The position numbers and the translations under genes were made by a program. Positions 1 to 8,398 of a stretch of 64,000 nucleotides of DNA are shown one piece after another. Within the stretch, counting starts at the first letter, position 1, and every line of letters begins with the position of its first letter. Under the pieces are notes generated by a model that saw nothing but the letters and a program-made list of their open reading frames with translations, did not search any database and was not told the origin of the DNA. The stretch covers positions 3,596,001 to 3,660,000 of the forward strand of contig NZ_CP033929.1 in NCBI RefSeq assembly GCF_003815915.1, read 5' to 3'. The stretch comes from Chryseobacterium indoltheticum. GTDB lineage: Bacteria > Bacteroidota > Bacteroidia > Flavobacteriales > Weeksellaceae.

Positions 1-336
1 AAAAGATGGGAAAATGAGGATCATTGGGATGATATCAACGATCTTTTGATTAAAGAACTTGAAGATATTTTATCTATAGAATCTGAAAACACATCTGCTT
101 TGATTAATCTCGGAGCTATTTTATGTGATTCGGGCGAGTATGAAAATGCTCTTATAGTCTTAAAAAGAGCATTAGATTTGGGTTCGGAAGATAAAAATCT
201 GTACACTAATCTTGCAATCGTAATGGTGGATATGGGAATAAATCCCGAAGAATATCATGAATATCTGGAAACTGCTGAAAATATGCGTGAAAATCCGCTT
301 ACTTTCAAGGCATATTTTGATCCACATTCACATTAG
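1..336 (+). CDS. TPR-repeat protein, 5' end outside window
   Basis: The frame is open from the first base of the window, so the start lies upstream; the TTG at 46 is only an internal codon. The visible 111 residues contain a tetratricopeptide-like helical pair (residues about 30-75, with the ALINLGAILCDSGEYENAL and LYTNLAIVMVDMG segments) and a short acidic C-terminal tail. TPR repeats mediate protein-protein contacts; no catalytic domain can be seen. A Pmp3-like gene follows 28 bp downstream on the same strand, so co-transcription is possible. The function is unknown. Confidence 0.75.
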   Translation, partial: KRWENEDHWDDINDLLIKELEDILSIESENTSALINLGAILCDSGEYENALIVLKRALDLGSEDKNLYTNLAIVMVDMGINPEEYHEYLETAENMRENPLTFKAYFDPHSH

Positions 337-364
337 AAATCAATTAATTTAAAAACTTCAAACC

Positions 365-565
365 ATGTTACTTGCTATTTTACTTCCATTTTTATCCTTT
401 ATTGTGAGAGGAAAAATCATCACAGGAATTATATGTTTTATCTTGCAAATTACAATCTTGGGCTGGATTCCTGCAGCGATATGGGCTGCATTATCATTAC
501 AAAATTCACGAGCTGAAAAGAGAAATGAAAAACTGATTCGTGCAGTACGAGAAAATAGAAATTAA
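365..565 (+). CDS. YqaE/Pmp3-family small membrane protein
   Basis: This 66-residue protein has two hydrophobic segments (about residues 1-13 and 18-45) around a short polar turn, then a basic-acidic tail. The opening LLAILLPFLSF and the later LGWIPAAIWAAL segment match the Pmp3/YqaE pattern, in which a proline-containing first helix and a G-(W/Y)-(I/L)-P turn are typical. Family members are small inner-membrane proteins linked to membrane potential and salt or cold stress. It lies between short-spaced genes on the same strand (28 bp and 16 bp gaps). The family assignment is fairly secure, the physiological role is not. Confidence 0.75.
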   Translation: MLLAILLPFLSFIVRGKIITGIICFILQITILGWIPAAIWAALSLQNSRAEKRNEKLIRAVRENRN

Positions 566-581
566 AATATTCTAAAGCATC

Positions 582-1256
582 ATGATAAAATATATCCTAT
601 TTTTTTCTCTACTTTTTGTCCCGGGTTTTATTTATTCTCAAACAAAAGAATATGAAGCTCCGGACTATAAAGCCATTCAGACAAATATTGAGAATAAAGA
701 TTCAGAATATTATTATCCGAAATTGATGGATAAACTGAAAGCAAATGACACGCTCATTACCAGTGATCAATACAAGCATTTGTATTTTGGATATACCTTT
801 CAGAAAGACTATCATCCGTATAAAACTTCAGAAAATGATAAAAAGCTTATCCCATATTTTCAAAGTAAGGATTTAAAAAAATCTGATTACGCAGAAATTA
901 TAAAAATATCGAATGCTTCACTAAAAGAGTTTCCTCTCAATCTGCGTGTGATGAATTTTCTTGGCTACATTTATCATTTAGATGGTAATGAAGCGATGGC
1001 AAACAAAGTTTCTCAAAATTTTTATGGTTTATTCGGCGCTATTTTCAGCTCGGGAGACGGAAGAGATTGTGCATCAGGATTTCATGTAATTGCTGTAAGT
1101 CACGAATATGTTGTGATGAATATGTTGAAGTTAGAAATTGCTTCGCAGAGCTTAACCGGCGATTGTGATTATTTAGCTCTAGAAAAAGACAAATATAAAT
1201 TGCCCGGAGTTTATTTTAATATAACAAAACTCAAGGAAAAAGGGTTTGATTTTTAA
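582..1256 (+). CDS. DUF4919 secreted protein
   Basis: The 224-residue product starts with a Sec signal peptide (residues 1-19, ending FIYSQ), so it is probably periplasmic. The rest is helical and matches my memory of the Bacteroidota DUF4919 family: a YEAPDYKAI start, a KLMDKLKANDTLIT segment and a central NLRVMNFLGYIYH stretch that resembles one TPR-like hairpin. There are two Cys in the C-terminal third (DCASGFH and DCDYLAL). Its function is not known. It follows the Pmp3-like gene by 16 bp. Confidence 0.7.
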   Translation: MIKYILFFSLLFVPGFIYSQTKEYEAPDYKAIQTNIENKDSEYYYPKLMDKLKANDTLITSDQYKHLYFGYTFQKDYHPYKTSENDKKLIPYFQSKDLKKSDYAEIIKISNASLKEFPLNLRVMNFLGYIYHLDGNEAMANKVSQNFYGLFGAIFSSGDGRDCASGFHVIAVSHEYVVMNMLKLEIASQSLTGDCDYLALEKDKYKLPGVYFNITKLKEKGFDF

Positions 1257-1285
1257 AATTAAAGCTAACCAACATTTCACAAATA

Positions 1286-1879
1286 ATGAAAAAACTATTT
1301 ACTTTTTGTTCTATAATATTATCCTTCACTATATATTCTCAAAATATACAGACTGAACTTTTTTTAAATGAGAATCAAATTAACGAGTTATTTAAATCAG
1401 ATTCAAGGATAGAAAAGCTATTTATCAAAAATAGTAAGGATTCAATTTTGGCATTTGCTGAGATTAAAAATGACTCGGTATTTTCTATATATGTAAAAAA
1501 CAACAAGCAAGAAAATTTACACTTTATTCCTCAAGATAATAAACTAACTCTTATTCAGGAAGCTTTAACTCAAGATAAAGACTGGAAACCGATTGAGTTT
1601 TGGGTTAACTCCGATTGTGGAGTATCTTATCTCAAAAAAATTAATCTCAAATCTGGAGCAGTCATCGCTTTAAATTCAAAAAAATATAACGGAAATTTTA
1701 AAACTAAAATAAGATTTAAGTTATTAATCAACAGTAAAGTTTATTATTCAAACTCTGTCAAAGCATCAATCAACAAGTCAAAATTTGAAAAATCAGTTTG
1801 GTATAATCAAATTAAAGAGATTTACTACCCTACTAAAAGTGAAAAAGAAGCTGAAAACATTTTATTCTTAAATGAGTAA
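1286..1879 (+). CDS. secreted protein of unknown function
   Basis: This 197-residue protein has a signal peptide (residues 1-18, ending IYSQN) and a lysine-rich, mostly beta-looking mature part. It holds the segment FWVNSDCGVSYLKKINLKSG with one conserved-looking Cys. I recognise no domain. It lies 29 bp downstream of the DUF4919 gene and probably shares its transcript; its base composition is more AT-rich than its neighbours, which could indicate fast divergence. Confidence 0.6.
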   Translation: MKKLFTFCSIILSFTIYSQNIQTELFLNENQINELFKSDSRIEKLFIKNSKDSILAFAEIKNDSVFSIYVKNNKQENLHFIPQDNKLTLIQEALTQDKDWKPIEFWVNSDCGVSYLKKINLKSGAVIALNSKKYNGNFKTKIRFKLLINSKVYYSNSVKASINKSKFEKSVWYNQIKEIYYPTKSEKEAENILFLNE

Positions 1880-2006
1880 TTTAATTCTGAACGAAATGAA
1901 TATTTTTTTATTCGACTTAAAAAATATATTTTCGCATTACTGAAAATTAGAGCTAAAATATTCTGTTTCAGCAAAAATTAAAATTAAAAACACTATCTAA
2001 TCAAAA

Positions 2007-2384
2007 ATGAAAAGAACTTTATCACTTGTCTTTGGCTTAAGCATTGTGCTTTCTACTACATCTTGTGCGACCATTTTTACAGGAACCAAAGATTCAATCA
2101 CATTTACCACAACACCGGAAGGTGCAAAAGTAATCCATAAAGGAGTTGAAAAATGTTTAACACCTTGTACAGCAGAAATCCCGAGAGGTTTGGGTAAACA
2201 AATGGTGATGTTTCAAAAAGAAGGTTTCGAGACTAAAGAAGTGAAGCTTACCAAAACTTTTAATCCGGTAACGTTACTAAACATTCTTCTTGGCGGCGCA
2301 ATCGGTGTAGGAATTGATGCGGCAACCGGATCGCTTACAAAATACAGCCCTAAAAGTTATACTGTTGATTTGGAGTCTAAATAA
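2007..2384 (+). CDS. PEGA-like domain lipoprotein
   Basis: The N-terminus is a lipoprotein signal with a TTSCA lipobox (Cys about residue 20), so the product should be lipid-anchored. The mature part reads TTTPEGAKVIHKGVEKCLTPC followed by a strand pattern ending FQKEGFETKEVKL, which is the PEGA-domain pattern (PxGAxV ... G ... TP ... kxGY). A small glycine-rich hydrophobic segment (LLGGAIGVGIDAATG) comes near the C-terminus. PEGA domains are surface or periplasmic beta modules. The gene is separated from the upstream gene by 127 bp and is followed by a clear terminator. Confidence 0.7.
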   Translation: MKRTLSLVFGLSIVLSTTSCATIFTGTKDSITFTTTPEGAKVIHKGVEKCLTPCTAEIPRGLGKQMVMFQKEGFETKEVKLTKTFNPVTLLNILLGGAIGVGIDAATGSLTKYSPKSYTVDLESK

Positions 2385-2410
2385 ATCAATTACTTTACAA
2401 TATTATAGGG

Positions 2411-2450
2411 AAATCAGAATTAAAAATTTTTAGTTCTGATTTTCTTTTTT
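2411..2450 (+). terminator. Rho-independent terminator after the PEGA lipoprotein gene
   Basis: A perfect 9-bp stem AAATCAGAA (2411-2419) pairs with TTCTGATTT (2434-2442) and is followed by TCTTTTTT. Confidence 0.8.
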
Positions 2451-2822
2451 ATGTAAGATGTTTTCGTAGCTATCTATTTTCACAAATTTATATTTTAATT
2501 AGCTGTCCTCACATACAATTGTAAAATATAAGATGAATCTAGAACTTACAAAATTGTTAGTTGATGGAGTTTTAAATTCTAAATAACTTGAGAAAAGATG
2601 TTAGAAAGTTATGATTTAAATTTTACTTACCAAAAAAAATATTTTTTAAGATGATTAATTGAATCTAGTATTCTAAAGTTTCGTTTTGTAACAATATTCA
2701 CAAATTATTTTCAACAGTTGAATCAATAGAATTTGTCAGAAATCTTTTCCTAATAAACTTATTTATATGAAGGAGAAGTATATTCTGAAAGACTTATAAT
2801 CGGCTTAAATTATGTATTCTAA
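2451..2822. other. intergenic region, no gene recognised
   Basis: This AT-rich stretch between the rightward terminator and the 3' end of the leftward T6SS island holds only a 17-codon ORF at 2533-2586. I see no RNA gene, repeat or convincing promoter. Confidence 0.5.
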
Positions 2823-3257
2823 TTATTTAATATTATTTTTTTCAAGTTCTTTTAAATTATTCATGCTTGTCTGATTGCCACGTTCAGAGGCTTTTTTCCA
2901 ATATAGTTTTGCATTCTGAATATCATTAATTTTAAAATAAGCCACTCCTAAATCATTCAGTATAATCTTATTATCTTCATGCTGAGAATCTAAATGGCTG
3001 AGATAACCTTTTAATTTTGGTATTGCTCTTTTAGGATTACCAGATTCTAAATAGATTACACCAGAGTATTTAAGCGCATCAGTATTACCTAATTTTTCAG
3101 CCATATCAAAATAAACCAAAGCTTCTTTGTATCTGTTTTCATTAAAGTATTCTATTCCTTTATCTAAATACTTTTGCTCATCTTTTTTAAATAAAAATTT
3201 ATAGGACATGAAGGATAGTAGAGCAAAAACTCCAATTATTGCAATAATTTTTCTCAT
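2823..3257 (-). CDS. membrane-anchored TPR/Sel1-like protein, possible second immunity protein
   Basis: The 144-residue product has one N-terminal membrane segment (residues about 5-22) and then three or four TPR or Sel1-like helical pairs (GIEYFNENRYKEALVYFDMAEKLG, and YFKINDIQNAKLYWKKASERG near the end). It overlaps the upstream membrane-protein gene by 4 bp, so translation is probably coupled. It is the last gene of the vgrG1 transcript, downstream of a PAAR-like effector. Small membrane or TPR proteins directly after a T6SS effector are often its immunity factor; that role is inferred from position only. Confidence 0.6.
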   Translation of the reverse strand: MRKIIAIIGVFALLSFMSYKFLFKKDEQKYLDKGIEYFNENRYKEALVYFDMAEKLGNTDALKYSGVIYLESGNPKRAIPKLKGYLSHLDSQHEDNKIILNDLGVAYFKINDIQNAKLYWKKASERGNQTSMNNLKELEKNNIK

Positions 3258-3778
3258 AATACTAAAATTAAAATACCATAAAACAGATAAACAACGATTA
3301 AAAATTCAAAAATTTTGAGTTTGAAAGTATAGATTGCATAAGCATTTAAACACATCATTAAAATACAAAAAACAAAAAAAGGAAGTTTGCCAAATTGAGA
3401 AAAATAATAGTAAAAGATGTCTATAAAAACATTCTTTTTTTGTAATCCAATATACTGGATGTCTTTTCCTTTTTTGAGCTTCAGAAAGTCTTTTTTATTT
3501 ACAAAAAAAGTAATGTGCTTATCATTCTTATTATATAATATCTTTTTATCATCCTTCAAATTTGATAAAACTCCTGTTCCAGAGTTATAAAATTCATTTG
3601 TATAATCTGCTATACGAAACTTATAGAAAGGAACTCTTGTAAATGATTTTGTTACTTCAGTTAAAGCTCCATTTATACTAATAAGATTACTCTTTAAAAA
3701 AATTAATTTTAAAGGCACATATAAAATACCAGCAATTGAGATTAATATTATTATAAAAATCTTTATATTAAAATTCAT
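3254..3778 (-). CDS. small membrane protein, candidate immunity to the adjacent PAAR-like effector
   Basis: This 174-residue protein has an N-terminal membrane helix (about residues 7-28), a polar domain of about 100 residues with many Lys and Asp, and two closely spaced C-terminal helices (about 132-152 and 154-173). No family is recognised. Its start overlaps the end of the PAAR-like effector gene by 11 bp and its end overlaps the next gene by 4 bp, so the three are translationally linked. Topology and position fit a membrane-embedded immunity protein; this is inference. Confidence 0.55.
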   Translation of the reverse strand: MNFNIKIFIIILISIAGILYVPLKLIFLKSNLISINGALTEVTKSFTRVPFYKFRIADYTNEFYNSGTGVLSNLKDDKKILYNKNDKHITFFVNKKDFLKLKKGKDIQYIGLQKKNVFIDIFYYYFSQFGKLPFFVFCILMMCLNAYAIYTFKLKIFEFLIVVYLFYGILILVL

Positions 3779-5033
3779 TTTCTCTTACATTTATACCTTT
3801 CACAGCCTCTACTTCATGATTTAATAAAGCTTGAGCAATTTCTTCTTCACCAAAATTTGCCATTAGATTGAATGTAACAAAATCACCAATATCTTTAATA
3901 ACATTTTCGATAAGACCTTTACCAACCGTTGATTTTAGCTGGTTCATAGCATTGGTCTGAATATTGAGATTGGAATTATTTGTTGTATTATTAATTTCTG
4001 TAATAGATGGCGAATGATATCCCGTTGTAGATGAACTTGATGAACTTATATTTATGTTTGTTGTACGAGGACTTGCATTGGGGTTGGTAGACGAATATAT
4101 TGTTTGGGTTCCTACGGTTGTTTGCTGTACTGTAGTACTTGGTAAAATTACCTCTCCGTTAGGTGTAATTATTGTAGTTCTGTTTTGATTTATAGAAGTG
4201 TTTTGAGTAACTGATGTGTGAGTGATTTGAGTATTTACATTTTCAATTTCTGAAGCACCTCCCCAAAGTCCCCCTTCCGGAGAACTAACGTAATCATAAG
4301 TCGATGTCGCAGTTGACCCCAAACTTTCAGGATTAATTACATTACCCATACCTGTTACATCTTTTAACCAGTCATAGGTTTTACCTGCAGTATAATTTGC
4401 TCCAACAACACTTCCCGCTTGTATTAATGCAATCCAATTCTTTGCCTTTACCGCAGTAAGCAGTGCCGGTACACCTTGTGAAACCCCTTGAAATAAACTT
4501 CCCCCAAAATAAGAAAGCCCAATAATAACCACCGTATCTCTTAAAGTATCTACTCTGTTTTTATTTACAATTGCATCTGCGTACTCTTCAGAAAAGCAAA
4601 TAATAATTTTACCTCCAAATAAACAATCTAATGTAGAACTTCCTATTAATGCTTTTTTATTTTCAAATTCGACATTCTGATGTACTGGTGCCCAATCATA
4701 CATTAAAGTCGTCATAGCACAAATGGGAAATGATATTGCAGCGGCTAAACCTGTAGCGGCTCCAGCTGTAGCACCAATAGCCATTACAGATCCTAATGCT
4801 AATGCTGCCGCACCACCTGTAAAAAAAATCAAAGCACCAACAGCAGCACCAATTAACGCTCCGGCGATAACCATTTTCGAACATACAAAATTACCTCCAG
4901 TTCTGTCATCAATTGTTGCTAAATATTTATTCTGATTTTTTATTGATGACTGACTGTGAACTTTTATCTGTTTTTTATTCATTCCTGATGTACATACTAA
5001 CCATGTTTCATCAGGTACATATACATTTCCCAT
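3768..5033 (-). CDS. T6SS PAAR-like (DUF4280-type) tip effector with Ser/Thr/Asn-rich C-terminal region
   Basis: I place the start at the ATG at 5033, not 5081. It follows the upstream stop as TAATATG, and it aligns with the PAAR-like lipase at 9317-10570 so that both have Cys14 in a CTSG motif. Residues 1-150 form the PAAR-like spike domain with Cys14, Cys51, Cys105 and Cys137. Between the second and third Cys lies a Gly/Ala-rich hydrophobic stretch (about 55-103) able to form a transmembrane hairpin. After about residue 150 comes a helical part, a Ser/Thr/Asn-rich segment (about 245-365) and a short C-terminal helical domain. Family knowledge says such proteins cap VgrG and deliver toxins. 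No catalytic motif is recognised, so the toxic activity is unknown. Confidence 0.7.
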   Translation of the reverse strand: MGNVYVPDETWLVCTSGMNKKQIKVHSQSSIKNQNKYLATIDDRTGGNFVCSKMVIAGALIGAAVGALIFFTGGAAALALGSVMAIGATAGAATGLAAAISFPICAMTTLMYDWAPVHQNVEFENKKALIGSSTLDCLFGGKIIICFSEEYADAIVNKNRVDTLRDTVVIIGLSYFGGSLFQGVSQGVPALLTAVKAKNWIALIQAGSVVGANYTAGKTYDWLKDVTGMGNVINPESLGSTATSTYDYVSSPEGGLWGGASEIENVNTQITHTSVTQNTSINQNRTTIITPNGEVILPSTTVQQTTVGTQTIYSSTNPNASPRTTNINISSSSSSTTGYHSPSITEINNTTNNSNLNIQTNAMNQLKSTVGKGLIENVIKDIGDFVTFNLMANFGEEEIAQALLNHEVEAVKGINVRENEF

Positions 5034-5034
5034 A

Positions 5035-6033
5035 TTATATTTTGGTAATTTCGTAATTGCATTTAGACACAATTGTGTCATTAATATTTTCGGTAAATTC
5101 TGATAAACACTTTTCTATATGTCCTGTCTTGTCAAGCTTATATTTAGATCTTAAACTAAAATCATATTCAAAATTATTCCCTAATAATTCTCTGTAGGTT
5201 TTATCATACAAATCTTTAAGAATATCTTTATTTTTATTTTCTAAAAAGCTCTTATTTTTTATTTCAAAGTAATCTTCTCCGTTATCAATTTTTTTTGTAT
5301 TTATCTTCAACCAAATTTTATTGCCAGAAAATAAGGAAGAGTAAAGTTCTAATGAATGGCTGTTCTTTATACTATTTGTGTTTAATTTATTTTCAAAAAG
5401 TTGAGGAAATATTTGATTATATTGTATGTTTGCTACTATATGTTTTAACGAATCAGAATATATGCTTTTACTTGTTTCTATTATTTGTTTCAACATTTCC
5501 TTATCATCTGTCATTTCATTTAATTCTATTTTTACGATTTCCCATTTTTCCTCTATCTCAGTTTGATTAACTATTTTAACTATTTTCCCACTATGGTCGG
5601 TAGAAACAATTAAATTTTCAAAAGGCTTATCCAATAATGATAACAGGATTAAATAGCTATCATAATGAGGAGAGCTACATGTAATTACTTTTGATTTTTG
5701 ATTTATTTCATAGGTATTACTCACAATACTTTTAATCTCTACAATACTTTCCGTTTTTGAAGTATAGATTAGTTTTTTAAAAGTATAATATTCACTTTCT
5801 GCAATAATTTTATAATCATTAATAAATAAATAATCAATCTCCCGTTTGTTATTTACTTCGGGGTTTATTATTATGGTAGATAAATGTATAGGAAGATAGT
5901 CTCCTGAAATTAGTTTTGTTAAAGAAGAGTTACTGTTATGATAATTAATAAGTTCATTTATTGATATTTTAAATTTTTCAGCAATTAGTTCTAATGTATC
6001 ACCCTCCTGAATTTGGTATTCCAACAATTCCAT
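5035..6033 (-). CDS. LysM-domain protein, putative T6SS effector adaptor
   Basis: Residues 1-50 are a LysM module (YQIQEGDTLELIAEKFKI ... INYHNSN). The remaining 280 residues match no family I know, but their last 135 residues resemble the end of the 283-residue protein at 10576-11427: both have an NI-x-YNQIF or NLIYQILF helix, a SLFSG/TLFPG-(N/E)-KI motif and a C-terminal helix ending in a (K/R)CNY-type strand. Each protein sits directly upstream of a PAAR-like effector. By analogy with the Eag, DUF4123 and DUF2169 adaptors of other T6SSs, this may load the effector onto VgrG. It is 7 bp from vgrG1 and 1 bp from the effector start. Confidence 0.65.
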   Translation of the reverse strand: MELLEYQIQEGDTLELIAEKFKISINELINYHNSNSSLTKLISGDYLPIHLSTIIINPEVNNKREIDYLFINDYKIIAESEYYTFKKLIYTSKTESIVEIKSIVSNTYEINQKSKVITCSSPHYDSYLILLSLLDKPFENLIVSTDHSGKIVKIVNQTEIEEKWEIVKIELNEMTDDKEMLKQIIETSKSIYSDSLKHIVANIQYNQIFPQLFENKLNTNSIKNSHSLELYSSLFSGNKIWLKINTKKIDNGEDYFEIKNKSFLENKNKDILKDLYDKTYRELLGNNFEYDFSLRSKYKLDKTGHIEKCLSEFTENINDTIVSKCNYEITKI

Positions 6034-6040
6034 CTTTTAT

Positions 6041-8194
6041 TTAGTTTATATCAACTTGTTTACCTGTCACGACAGTATTACCTGTAGCATTAATTGATGT
6101 ATTTGATTTACTATGTAAACTAAGATTATTTTGAGTAACAAGTAATGCGTTATCTTTTGAGTTCATATCAAGCATTCCGTTTCCTACAGAAATAGTAATT
6201 GAATCTTTTTTAATCGTTATTTTATTTTCGCCGACTTTAAGTTCGATCTGTGTTTTTCCTTCCAAAGAAATATTTCCGGCATTATCCATTGTTAAAACAC
6301 TCTGATCTTTTCCGACATTAATTGTAGTCTTGGTTTTTACATTGGTGGTATGATTATTACCAATATCTTCATTATTATCATTACTCACAAGAGTGGTCAC
6401 ATCACCCGTTCCGCTTAATGTGACATGATTACCGTTTCTGTCTTTAATTTCAATTCCTGCTCCGTCATTCAGACAAATAATATTTCCGCTTTTACTGGAT
6501 AAACTTTTAACATTATTTCCGGCTCCGCCACCGCCGCCAACTCCACCATGAAACATTCCTCCCATTACAAACGGTCGGTCAGGATGTTGATGAACGAAAT
6601 TTACGATCACCTGATCACCAACTTCAGGAATCGCCATAAAACCACGGTTTTTATTTACTTTATCACTGCTTCCGGCATCCGGAGTCATTACTCGAATAAA
6701 TTCTGAGGTATCCGGCCCACTCTGCCAATCGAACTGAACCTGTACTCTACCCTGATTTAAAGGATCTGCATTTGCGATAACTTTCGCAAACTGAGCCTCA
6801 GCTCTTGGATTTTCAAAAACCGGACGTGGAATATATCCGCTGTCTGCAGCAATAGCCTCAAAATATCCGGTGTAATATCCTCTTGCGTCAACCTCGTGCG
6901 TTACTTCAGTCATCATTAATTTGGTGAAATAAGAGGTTTGATTGGTATCTTGTTTTCTCATTTCAACATCTGCAGTACACCCAGGATATAAAAATGGAAC
7001 CGTTGTTTCTCCTGAAGTAATAAATACCTGCGAAGCATTGCTTCCGGCCGTACCTTTTTGTGAGGCATCAATATCCATAAAAGATGCTGCTTTTATCGGC
7101 GCAACTCTTAAAGATGGCGTTGTAAATGTTTTTTCTGAAATTTCGTACGCTCGCTTTGCAATATCTGAAGCGTGGGTGATTTTTGAACTTCCCGTCGTCA
7201 GCTTTTCGTTTTTACTGCTGTTGTACCCGTAAAATGAAGGATTTACATGTTGAGCTTTCATTTTGATTTTAATATCGCTCACACTGCTTCCATAAGTCAG
7301 CTTTACAGGCTGTTCGGCAGGTGGAAGCTTTCCAAAATGCAGAACTTCACCGTCGTAAAAAAATTGCTCGCCGTAAGCTTCTGCAATTCTAGCTAAATAG
7401 TTGTAATGTGTTTCTTCGTACTGAGAACTGTAAGAAACGTTTCCGTATTGAGCATCTACTCTAAAGTCAAATTTATTTCCGCCAAGTCCTTCTTTGATAA
7501 CGTGATGGGCAATACTGTTTAGGCTAATCGGTTGGGCACCCCCAAAACTTTGAATATGAGGAGCCGCATCTAATAATATGGTCGGGCTGAAACCACTCAG
7601 AACAATATTTCCTAAACTGCCTTTTTCTTGGCTGAAACCTACTTCTGTAATAACTCCTACAAAATTTCTTTCAGGACCGTCGATAACGTCTTTATATTTA
7701 AAAATTACAGTTAGTCTTTTCCCTAAAAAATTCTGGGCTTCCTCAAGATTATGATTTTCTGCAGAACCAAGCGTATCATGAGCAAGAGTAATGCTGAATT
7801 CATGATGTTTTATAGCGCTTTGATTTAATTTGAAATGCTTAAAATGTTTAATTTCTTTTCCTTCGATAATCAAATCGAGCTTTACCACTCTGTTGATTCC
7901 TAAAACCTGACTTGTGGCTATTGCCAAAGCATTGTGAATTTTTGAAGTTGGTTGATTTGCCCAAACTTTTTCTTCTATAACTGCAGGATTGTTTGTCTGA
8001 GCCATCTGATTCATAAACATATTAGATTTTTGTGCTACTCCATTAATGGGTTCGCTAATCTTTGAGTTTATGTTTTTGATATTTTCGCTGGCTTTATCTG
8101 CAATTTCTTTTGACGCTTCTTCCCGAAGGTTTTGTGTCGCACCAGTCTTTATCTCGCCTGAAAGCTGTGGTTTTATTGTATTATCCTGAAACAT
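6041..8194 (-). CDS. vgrG: type VI secretion spike protein VgrG (copy 1)
   Basis: The 717-residue product is a VgrG, the trimeric needle tip that carries effectors out of the cell. After about 85 variable N-terminal residues come the gp27-like part (from INRVVKLDLIIEGKEIKHFKHF, through ETHYNYLARIAEAYGEQFFYDG), the gp5-like OB fold (QGRVQVQFDW; residues about 470-550, with PEVGDQVIVNFVHQHPDRPFV) and a C-terminal beta-helix of short repeats (about 580-717). A Gly-rich linker (GGVGGGGGAG) follows the OB fold. It heads a transcript with the LysM adaptor and the PAAR-like effector. A palindrome shared with the tssD promoters lies 170 bp upstream. The OB and gp27 parts closely match copy 2. Confidence 0.93.
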   Translation of the reverse strand: MFQDNTIKPQLSGEIKTGATQNLREEASKEIADKASENIKNINSKISEPINGVAQKSNMFMNQMAQTNNPAVIEEKVWANQPTSKIHNALAIATSQVLGINRVVKLDLIIEGKEIKHFKHFKLNQSAIKHHEFSITLAHDTLGSAENHNLEEAQNFLGKRLTVIFKYKDVIDGPERNFVGVITEVGFSQEKGSLGNIVLSGFSPTILLDAAPHIQSFGGAQPISLNSIAHHVIKEGLGGNKFDFRVDAQYGNVSYSSQYEETHYNYLARIAEAYGEQFFYDGEVLHFGKLPPAEQPVKLTYGSSVSDIKIKMKAQHVNPSFYGYNSSKNEKLTTGSSKITHASDIAKRAYEISEKTFTTPSLRVAPIKAASFMDIDASQKGTAGSNASQVFITSGETTVPFLYPGCTADVEMRKQDTNQTSYFTKLMMTEVTHEVDARGYYTGYFEAIAADSGYIPRPVFENPRAEAQFAKVIANADPLNQGRVQVQFDWQSGPDTSEFIRVMTPDAGSSDKVNKNRGFMAIPEVGDQVIVNFVHQHPDRPFVMGGMFHGGVGGGGGAGNNVKSLSSKSGNIICLNDGAGIEIKDRNGNHVTLSGTGDVTTLVSNDNNEDIGNNHTTNVKTKTTINVGKDQSVLTMDNAGNISLEGKTQIELKVGENKITIKKDSITISVGNGMLDMNSKDNALLVTQNNLSLHSKSNTSINATGNTVVTGKQVDIN

Positions 8195-8255
8195 AATATT
8201 TTTCTTTAAACTTGTGAATTTGGTTTTTTATTTTTCTTATCTCATCAGAGATGAC

Positions 8256-8287
8256 AAAATTTTCGTATTATGTATTACGAAAATTTT
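8256..8287. repeat. perfect 12-bp inverted repeat upstream of vgrG1
   Basis: AAAATTTTCGTA (8256-8267) is followed after 8 nt by its exact complement TACGAAAATTTT (8276-8287). It sits between the stop of the ankyrin lipoprotein gene and the vgrG1 start, both on the minus strand. It could end the upstream transcript or bind a regulator of vgrG1. The stem is AT-rich and has only a weak T-run on the minus strand. Confidence 0.6.
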
Positions 8288-8363
8288 TGTTTTTTCTTAT
8301 TATTTTAAATTTAATCATATTATTACCAAAAGAAAAAAAATTAAGCCTAAAATTTTACTTTTT

Positions 8364-8376
8364 GTAGTAATACTAC
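8364..8376. promoter_or_regulatory. GTAGTA-A-TACTAC palindrome upstream of vgrG1 (T6SS operator candidate)
   Basis: This is a perfect 13-bp palindrome with a single central base. It is embedded in 22 bp (8359-8380) identical to 12048-12069 upstream of tssD1, and a close variant occurs upstream of tssD2. It lies 170 bp before the vgrG1 start. Here there is only one copy and no clear TAnnTTTG box at the spacing seen for tssD. Recurrence in front of three T6SS transcripts is seen directly; operator function is inferred. Confidence 0.65.
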
Positions 8377-8398
8377 GATTCATTCTTTAAGTATGGTA

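Noticed and set aside
2533..2586. 17-codon ORF in the spacer before the T6SS island
   Set aside because: Too short to support; no promoter or homologue known to me.
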